NCBI GenBank assembly: GCA_007128495.1
Contig: SKXH01000206.1
Span: 1 to 7,283 of the forward strand
Length of the DNA: 7,283 bases
Direction of reading: 5' to 3'
From: Bacteroidota bacterium
Lineage (GTDB): Bacteria > Bacteroidota > Ignavibacteria > T3Sed10-11
Made by a program: the position numbers and the translations under genes. Under the pieces are notes generated by a model that was not told the DNA's origin, searched no databases, and saw nothing but the letters and a program-made list of their open reading frames with translations. The stretch's first letter is position 1. Every line of letters begins with the position of its first letter. Shown here piece after piece: positions 1 to 5,100 of this stretch.

Positions 1-1709
1 GTCGTTGTGTAAGCGTCGTAAATCCAGTATAAACGTCCGTCAACTATGGTGATGTATGGATCGTGATCGAACGTAAGGAACGGAGCAAGTTTACGCACCC
101 GCTCGTGAATATTCCGGTAATAAACGATCTGACTTTCAGGCAATATATAATCGGTTATCAGATAATTTATGCTTCCGAAATGAATGGAAAATATTAACTG
201 CCTGAAAAACGAACGAATGTTCACGCCCGTTTCTTCCTCATAGGTTGTGAATACATTCGTTTCACCGTACGGATAATCGAACTCCTGAATTGACGCTTTT
301 ACAATAATCGGTTCGTTGGTTCGTTCGCCGAAGTATATCTCAGGTCTGTCGATATCGATATCGATCGTCATACTCGGCGGAATATCCCGTATAAACAATT
401 CGGGCAGCCCCTCTTCAGTAAATACATTTACCGGACTGGCAACAATACCGTATCCGTGTGTGTAGATGAATGTTTTGTTCACCCACGTTTGTGAATCACC
501 CGGCAGCCGGCTCTGGTCGAGCTCGCGCGGTGCAAGCATGATCTGCCGGTAATCACCGTCGAAGTCGTATCGGGCTATATCGATATCGTTGAATTCATAG
601 TATGGCCGGATCGTCTGTATCTGTTGATACGTATCGAGCAGCGGACGGTAATCCCACAACGGAATATTTTCGATCGTAAGCCGATTTTGGTCTAGGTCCT
701 CCTGCGTGAGTTCATAATCGACCGGATACGGTTTTTCGATTATCTCGTTCAACCCGTATGCATCGCGCGTAGTCTGGATATGATTCTCAAGATACGGGAG
801 TTCACGTTCAAGCTCGTTGGGATCGACGGAAAAGCGCTGTACAAAGCCCGGAACTATACCGTTCAATATAATAGCAAAGACAATCAATAGACCGAGTCCG
901 ATAACGGGCTGTTTTAAATTACGGCGGAACACTCCGATCATAGCCAGAACAATACCGGCAATTGCGACCACGATCATACCGTTATACGCCAGCACTCTAA
1001 TGTTCTCATCAACATACGTCATGCCATAAACGACTCCGCTTGCAGAAAACATCAAATCGTATCTGCTCAACCAGTAATCGAAAATTTGAATACCGAAAAA
1101 GAGTGCCAGTAAAATAGCTGCATGCGCACGAACTTTGGGGGCTACGTGTACCGCCTGCGGAGCTACAAGAATACCCTCACGGAAAAAGTACACCACCGCT
1201 GTGGCAATGAGGGTAATAACCAGCGTGGCTATCAGAAAATTACGCAGCATCTCGTACACCGGCATCGAGAATACATAGAATGAAATATCCTTTCCGAATA
1301 CCGGATCGACGGTCCCGAACGGCGATTGCTGCAAATACATCAATACCTGAAGCCAGTTCGATGCCGGGTACATACTTACCATCCATCCAAGCAGGAGGAA
1401 AAAGATGATAAACACCCACCGGACCAGTTTAAGCGAAATACCGAGCTGACCTAAGTCAAGCATACGATTGACATATGATGACGAGCGGTACGCATAGACA
1501 ACATTAACACCGCCGATTATCAAGAACAACAGGAAAAAGATTATCTGGACGACATATTGTGTGGTCAAGTATGTCCAGAATACCGACGCGAATTCGAGTG
1601 AATCGAATAAATAATAATCCACAAACGCATCGATGACGGAATCGAATATCGCCGAAATAAAAACAAATGCAATGAAAGCGATACCGATATATTTTACAAC
1701 TTTAGGCAT
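1..1709 (-). CDS. UPF0182 family membrane protein, 3' end cut by window edge
   Basis: My own minus-strand reading gives an uninterrupted frame of 569 codons from the ATG at 1709 to the left edge, with no frameshift. The N-terminal part has about seven hydrophobic segments, near residues 5-22, 51-74, 95-113, 154-175, 194-212, 240-260 and 267-287. A large soluble part follows, probably extracytoplasmic. Recognisable family signatures are VDPNELERELPYLENHI (295-311), YTHGYGIVASPVN (416-428), PEIYFGE (456-462), YYRNIHERVRKLAPFL (530-545) and DGRLYWIYDAYT (557-568). These match UPF0182/COG1615, a family of large membrane proteins (usually around 900 residues) of unknown biochemical function, so roughly the last third is missing here. 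The start is supported by a good ribosome binding site. The gene lies 67 bases downstream of the heptaheme cytochrome gene on the same strand, so they may be co-transcribed. Family membership is confident; no function can be assigned. Confidence 0.93.
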   Translation of the reverse strand, partial: MPKVVKYIGIAFIAFVFISAIFDSVIDAFVDYYLFDSLEFASVFWTYLTTQYVVQIIFFLLFLIIGGVNVVYAYRSSSYVNRMLDLGQLGISLKLVRWVFIIFFLLLGWMVSMYPASNWLQVLMYLQQSPFGTVDPVFGKDISFYVFSMPVYEMLRNFLIATLVITLIATAVVYFFREGILVAPQAVHVAPKVRAHAAILLALFFGIQIFDYWLSRYDLMFSASGVVYGMTYVDENIRVLAYNGMIVVAIAGIVLAMIGVFRRNLKQPVIGLGLLIVFAIILNGIVPGFVQRFSVDPNELERELPYLENHIQTTRDAYGLNEIIEKPYPVDYELTQEDLDQNRLTIENIPLWDYRPLLDTYQQIQTIRPYYEFNDIDIARYDFDGDYRQIMLAPRELDQSRLPGDSQTWVNKTFIYTHGYGIVASPVNVFTEEGLPELFIRDIPPSMTIDIDIDRPEIYFGERTNEPIIVKASIQEFDYPYGETNVFTTYEEETGVNIRSFFRQLIFSIHFGSINYLITDYILPESQIVYYRNIHERVRKLAPFLTFDHDPYITIVDGRLYWIYDAYTT

Positions 1710-1776
1710 AATATCACCTCAATGGAAAAATAAAAAATCGAAAAATAACATATTTAGTTTTTTATAGAATACCAGC
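1710..1776 (-). other. AT-rich spacer between cytochrome and UPF0182 genes
   Basis: These 67 bases separate the TGA stop of the cytochrome gene from the UPF0182 start. The minus strand is rich in T runs (for example TTATTTTTCGATTTTTTA) but has no GC-rich hairpin before them, so I do not call an intrinsic terminator. The short distance and shared strand allow read-through from the cytochrome gene. A separate promoter here cannot be excluded. Confidence 0.4.
1714..1720 (-). promoter_or_regulatory. Ribosome binding site of the UPF0182 gene
   Basis: On the minus strand the sequence reads GAGGTGA, followed by TATT and then the ATG at 1709. This is a strong Shine-Dalgarno match and fixes the start of the UPF0182 protein. 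No other in-frame start nearby has a comparable site. Confidence 0.75.
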
Positions 1777-3267
1777 TCACGTCCCTGTATGACAGGTATG
1801 GCATGCAACATCTCTCCATGCCTCACCGATATCTACAGGATGTTCAAATTCCAGACCTTCAATTGTCAGTTGTTGAGAAGCAGGACCTTCTCCCTGAGCC
1901 ATTATTATATGACAGTCATTACAATCGGACGAGATTTTTTCGCCATCCGGGCTAAACATATTGTTTGCATGACATCGGAAACAGCCCGGATCCTGCATAT
2001 GCCCGATCTGATTTGGATATGCCCGCCAACTCACGTTCATTGTCGGGTAATAATTTCGTGTATAGATCCGTTGAATTTCACGGACTGCCTGGTCAACAGA
2101 TTCCCTCCGTTCATCGTAAACTCTCGGGTAGTTTTGCCGGTAATAATTTGTAATATATTCTTCTAACTCCTCAAGTGCTTGATCCTTCGTTTTATATTCC
2201 CTGGTCAGCGCTTCAACCGCAATACGGCGGATATAAGGGAGATTGCGATCAAGTTGATTAAATGAGAGCGAGTGATTAACCGATTGAACCGGCGGTTCGA
2301 ATACGTGAGTCGGACGGTTGTGGCAATCCATACAATCCATCACGCGAGTTTCAAGCTCTGCCAGTTCATCTTCCGACACAGGGTATTCCGTTGAAAAATA
2401 CTCGGTTGTTTCTCCATCCATATCTTCCACACGCACCCAGGCGATTTCCTCCTTCGCTTGATCGATATAAGCATATTCAATCGTGTTCGCGATATTCATA
2501 TGCCAGTGAATACCTTCTGTCGGTCCCGTTTCGGTCATACCGCCGCCTGTACGAACCAAAAGACTGATCGTCCATTTGGTATTATTCCGGTCTGAGAGAA
2601 AGTACTGCTCTACCCGTTTCTTATCACCGTAAAAGTGCAGCGGCCAGTGGCAGGTTTCACACGTTTCCTGAGCCGGACGCAGGTTCTCTATACCTGCCGG
2701 TATCGGGCGCGGATATATATCGCGCATAGTAGCATACACCTGGTACGCACCGTCTAACTTGGAGCGTACAAACCATGTTGCACCGGGACCTACGTGACAA
2801 TCAACACACCGTACCCGCGCGTGCGGGGAGTCGAGATACGTTCTGAATTGCGGTTCCATAACCTCGTGACACAACGCTCCGCAAAACTCGGTCCGGTCGG
2901 TATATTCGTATGCCCGGTAGCTGCCTATTGCCGATAAGAGCAACAACATGATGGTTCCGAGTGCAAAGATTGAAAAAGCAAAACGATGCCGCGGATCGTT
3001 CAGATCAATGCGCGGGAGATTCAGCTTTTTCTTCCCGTACTTCCTTTCCCGCCGTTTCTGATAATAAACACCGATCGGTACAAGTATCAAACCGATAATA
3101 AGAAAAGATGGTAATATAATATAGGTAATTATACCGACGTAGATTGCAGGGTCCGAAACCAGGTCAACAAAGAATAAAAAGAGAATCGTCCCTAAACTAA
3201 CTATTGCAATCGCCCCTCCTATCATACTTATAGGATTGTAATATACATCGGGGAGGCGTTGTTTCAT
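1777..3267 (-). CDS. NapC/NirT-type heptaheme membrane cytochrome c (ImcH-like)
   Basis: This 496-residue protein is a probable quinol-oxidising cytochrome of the inner membrane with its hemes in the periplasm. It has three hydrophobic segments (about 13-35, 42-68 and 96-116). The basic stretch at 70-83 after the second segment would be cytoplasmic, which puts everything after the third segment in the periplasm. Heme sites are CGALCH (129-134, an atypical CX3CH) and six CXXCH: CVDCH (154), CETCH (203), CMDCH (312), CFRCH (429), CNDCH (449) and CHTCH (489), seven in total. Met137, just after heme site 1, recalls the Met ligand near heme 1 in NrfH. The segment from the third helix through heme sites 1-3 resembles NapC/NirT/NrfH proteins. 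Seven hemes with three membrane segments recall, from memory, ImcH of Geobacter, which feeds electrons from menaquinol towards extracellular acceptors. No partner reductase lies nearby, so the acceptor is unknown. The gene diverges from the small gene at 3427 and is followed by UPF0182. Confidence 0.88.
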   Translation of the reverse strand: MKQRLPDVYYNPISMIGGAIAIVSLGTILFLFFVDLVSDPAIYVGIITYIILPSFLIIGLILVPIGVYYQKRRERKYGKKKLNLPRIDLNDPRHRFAFSIFALGTIMLLLLSAIGSYRAYEYTDRTEFCGALCHEVMEPQFRTYLDSPHARVRCVDCHVGPGATWFVRSKLDGAYQVYATMRDIYPRPIPAGIENLRPAQETCETCHWPLHFYGDKKRVEQYFLSDRNNTKWTISLLVRTGGGMTETGPTEGIHWHMNIANTIEYAYIDQAKEEIAWVRVEDMDGETTEYFSTEYPVSEDELAELETRVMDCMDCHNRPTHVFEPPVQSVNHSLSFNQLDRNLPYIRRIAVEALTREYKTKDQALEELEEYITNYYRQNYPRVYDERRESVDQAVREIQRIYTRNYYPTMNVSWRAYPNQIGHMQDPGCFRCHANNMFSPDGEKISSDCNDCHIIMAQGEGPASQQLTIEGLEFEHPVDIGEAWRDVACHTCHTGT

Positions 3268-3276
3268 GAATCCATA

Positions 3277-3282
3277 CTCCTA
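3277..3282 (-). promoter_or_regulatory. Ribosome binding site of the heptaheme cytochrome gene
   Basis: The minus strand reads TAGGAG, nine bases upstream of the ATG at 3267. It is a reasonable Shine-Dalgarno site and supports the start chosen, which places a short polar N-terminus before the first membrane segment. Confidence 0.6.
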
Positions 3283-3364
3283 CATAAAATATTTTTCAGG
3301 TTAACATATCTTATAAGTAAATCAAATTTCAGGTAATACGCAAGACAATTTTTTAAATTCATGG

Positions 3365-3393
3365 TGGTCACACTTTCTAAATTCCTGTAAAAT
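3365..3393 (+). promoter_or_regulatory. Possible sigma-70-like promoter of the CPXCG gene
   Basis: A -35-like TGGTCA (3365-3370, four of six matches to TTGACA) is followed after 17 bases by TAAAAT (3388-3393, five of six matches to TATAAT). Transcription would start near 3400, giving a leader of about 27 bases that includes the ribosome binding site. In an AT-rich region such a match can arise by chance. If the organism uses a Bacteroidetes-type sigma factor, the true promoter may look different. Confidence 0.3.
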
Positions 3394-3411
3394 TCGTAGA
3401 TTATTCAAAGC

Positions 3412-3420
3412 AAAGGAGGA
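3412..3420 (+). promoter_or_regulatory. Ribosome binding site of the CPXCG gene
   Basis: AAAGGAGGA lies six bases upstream of the ATG at 3427. It is the strongest Shine-Dalgarno sequence in the window. It is good evidence that the 68-residue plus-strand frame is a real gene and that the overlapping minus-strand frame is not. Confidence 0.85.
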
Positions 3421-3426
3421 TTCAGA

Positions 3427-3633
3427 ATGGAAAAATTTGTATTTGCGATTGATGACCTCACGGCATATAATTGCGCGCACTGCTTTGAGGAAAATGAAGT
3501 GGTCGTCGACCCGAGCGAAGGTATGCATCAGGAGTTAGTGGAGGATTGCTGGGTATGCTGTCATCCGAATCTCGTGCACATCGATATCGATGTTGATGCA
3601 AAGCGGGCGGTTGCCTACGCAGAAAGTGCATAA
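3427..3633 (+). CDS. CPXCG-type cysteine-rich small protein
   Basis: This 68-residue protein resembles the Cys_rich_CPXG family (Pfam PF14255, number from memory), small proteins of unknown function thought to bind a metal through cysteine pairs. The first pair is C16-x2-C19 in YNCAHCFEENEVVVDPS. The second is C41-x2-C44-C45 in VEDCWVCCHPNLVHIDID. Family members typically read CPYCGEENEV and VEDCxVCC(R/H)P, so the diagnostic CPXCG is altered here to CAHCF: Pro and Gly are lost and both cysteines kept. It has no signal peptide or membrane segment, so it is probably cytoplasmic; zinc-ribbon-like binding is inference. It is the only plus-strand gene in the window, has its own strong ribosome binding site, and stops (TAA, 3631-3633) directly against the stop of the convergent TatD-radical SAM gene. 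Confidence 0.85.
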   Translation: MEKFVFAIDDLTAYNCAHCFEENEVVVDPSEGMHQELVEDCWVCCHPNLVHIDIDVDAKRAVAYAESA

Positions 3634-5040
3634 TTAAAAATACGGACGCCGCTTAAAATCGACACCCACTTCTTCTTCAACAAACCGGCGAGCATCTTCG
3701 ACATCGATCTCGTCCATATCGACCACGGTCATCACTACTTCAGGAATATGTTTCTTAGCTTCTCGAGCAAAGTCGATCATGGCCTGATGAAAACGCTTCC
3801 CATCGATACGCATCAGCCGGCCATACTGTTCCGCATCAATAGAATTTAAACTTATCGATATCGTATCTACCAACCCGACAAGCTCGGGAATGATATTTCT
3901 TTTGTTGATTACGCCGCCGTGCCCGTCGGTATTCAATCGCACCTTTCCTCCTTTATTTTTTATCCACCGTGCAACTTCTTTTACCGCATTCATCCGGATC
4001 GTCGGTTCACCGTAACCGCAAAAGACCACTTCTTTATATTGCATCGGGTCACCGATCGCCTCGATGATCTCTTCCACAGACGGTTCCTTTTCAATGCGGA
4101 GGTTATGTCCCTTCACTACTGCTTCACCCTTACGATCACAGAATACACAATCGGCATTACACCGGCGGGTGATATTGAGATATAAAGAATCTCTGATTTG
4201 ATAGGCAATTTTCGGACGCTCGAGTTCACCAATTCCGAACAAACGATACACGGTATACGATGTGGAGCGTGCAACATCTTCGAGCGAGAGCATTTGCAAC
4301 TCGACGAGTTTCTCAGCTACCATCCTGACATACGCGGGCTCATTGCGTTTACCTCTATGCGGCACCGGTGCCATATAGGGCGCATCGGTTTCGAGCATAA
4401 AAAACTCAATCGATAATTTTGAGGCGATCTCAACCGCTTGTTTTGCATTTTTAAATGTAAGAATACCCGGAAACGATATATGGAAATTTATATTCACCAT
4501 ATCCCATGCATCGTCGAGTGTACCGTCGAAACAGTGAAGTACCCCCTTTGGTGCAGTGTCGTGGCTGTACGGCGTGGGCGGGAAGTTACGCCAATCCGGA
4601 TACAGAGTAACCGCTTCGTGCAGGATCGCTCTGGTATCGTCGATGGCTTTGCGGTTATGAATAATAACCGGCAGGTTTCGCCGGTGTGCTATTTCAAGAT
4701 TTTTACGGAAGATATCCTTCTGTTGTTCTACCGGGCTGAAATCGTAATGATAATCGAGACCGATTTCACCGATGGCGACAACTTTCTTGTGATGCGATAA
4801 TTGCTCTATCTTGTCAAGATCACCGTTCGAAAGTTTTGCCGATTCATGAGGATGAATCCCGACTGCCGCATATATCCCGTCGTACCGATCACTCAGATCG
4901 ATCGCCGCTTCGCTTGTTGCAACATCTATACCCGGCACGATCATCGCGTCAACACCCGCATCAATCGCACGGCGGATGACTTCATCCCGGTCGTTATCGA
5001 ATTGTTTATCGTATAAGTGTACGTGTGTGTCTATAAACAT
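3634..5040 (-). CDS. TatD-family metal hydrolase fused to a radical SAM domain
   Basis: This 468-residue protein has two domains. Residues 1 to about 268 are a TatD-type metal-dependent hydrolase/DNase. The metal ligands are visible: H6 and H8 (DTHVHL), E92 (GEIGLDYH), H128 (IIHNR), H169 (LHCFDG) and D219 (ETDAPY). Between H128 and H169 is an extra stretch of about 16 residues (near 143-163) compared with E. coli TatD (H127 and H152, from memory). Residues from about 278 to 468 form a compact radical SAM domain with the cluster motif C294-x3-C298-x2-C301 (CNADCVFC) and a GGE-like CGYGEPT at 341-347. This second part matches the 'TatD-associated radical SAM' family (TIGR04038, from memory), which occurs next to or fused to TatD proteins. 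Its substrate is not known to me. The start MFIDTHVHL is the usual TatD N-terminus, although no good Shine-Dalgarno sequence precedes it. The stop touches that of the convergent small gene. The upstream receptor gene is 60 bases away, so co-transcription is possible. Confidence 0.93.
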   Translation of the reverse strand: MFIDTHVHLYDKQFDNDRDEVIRRAIDAGVDAMIVPGIDVATSEAAIDLSDRYDGIYAAVGIHPHESAKLSNGDLDKIEQLSHHKKVVAIGEIGLDYHYDFSPVEQQKDIFRKNLEIAHRRNLPVIIHNRKAIDDTRAILHEAVTLYPDWRNFPPTPYSHDTAPKGVLHCFDGTLDDAWDMVNINFHISFPGILTFKNAKQAVEIASKLSIEFFMLETDAPYMAPVPHRGKRNEPAYVRMVAEKLVELQMLSLEDVARSTSYTVYRLFGIGELERPKIAYQIRDSLYLNITRRCNADCVFCDRKGEAVVKGHNLRIEKEPSVEEIIEAIGDPMQYKEVVFCGYGEPTIRMNAVKEVARWIKNKGGKVRLNTDGHGGVINKRNIIPELVGLVDTISISLNSIDAEQYGRLMRIDGKRFHQAMIDFAREAKKHIPEVVMTVVDMDEIDVEDARRFVEEEVGVDFKRRPYF

Positions 5041-5100
5041 AAGCTATTGAAATAAATTAATGTCTCTGTTTAAAAGTTACGCGGTTTAATTATATATCCA
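5041..5100 (-). other. AT-rich spacer between receptor and TatD-radical SAM genes
   Basis: These 60 bases lie between the TAA stop of the receptor gene and the ATG of the TatD-radical SAM gene. I see no hairpin followed by a T run and no clear promoter or ribosome binding site. Whether the two genes are co-transcribed cannot be decided from the sequence. Confidence 0.4.

Larger units (their letters stand above)
3268..3426. promoter_or_regulatory. Divergent promoter region between cytochrome and CPXCG genes
   Basis: This AT-rich 159-base region must hold the promoters of two divergent genes. It contains an imperfect direct repeat, TTTCAGGTTAA at 3294-3304 and TTTCAGGTAA at 3327-3336, with starts 33 bases apart (about three helical turns). 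It also contains the palindrome CTTATAAG at 3310-3317. These could be regulator-binding elements, but they are short and the region is AT-rich. I found no convincing minus-strand -35/-10 pair for the cytochrome gene. The presence of promoters is inferred from gene orientation. Confidence 0.5.

Noticed and set aside
347..376. Repeated TCGATATCGAT-like strings, also near 3581-3592
   Set aside because: They fall inside coding sequence where alternating Asp and Ile codons (DIDID, HIDID) produce them. They look like codon preference, not a repeat family or binding site.
1720..1770. T runs on the minus strand as an intrinsic terminator after the cytochrome gene
   Set aside because: No GC-rich stem precedes the T runs; the only pairing I find is a short AT-only inverted repeat.
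1789..2166. A 125-codon plus-strand frame inside the cytochrome gene
   Set aside because: It lies wholly opposite a well-supported heme protein gene and has no family signature, so it is a shadow frame. The same applies to the plus-strand frames at 3919-5016 and 5170-7236.
3361..3390. A nine-codon plus-strand frame (ATG at 3361, TAA at 3388) that could be a leader peptide
   Set aside because: It has no ribosome binding site, no run of regulatory codons and no attenuator-like hairpin, and its stop overlaps the proposed -10 box.
3322..3528. A 68-codon minus-strand open frame overlapping the divergent region and the CPXCG gene
   Set aside because: It overlaps a plus-strand gene with a clear family match and a much better ribosome binding site. 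Its translation shows no recognisable motif.
3601..3653. Inverted arms AAGCGG...CCGCTT flanking the convergent stops as a bidirectional terminator
   Set aside because: The stem is only six continuous pairs with a loop of about 40 bases and no T run after either arm, so it is unlikely to terminate transcription.
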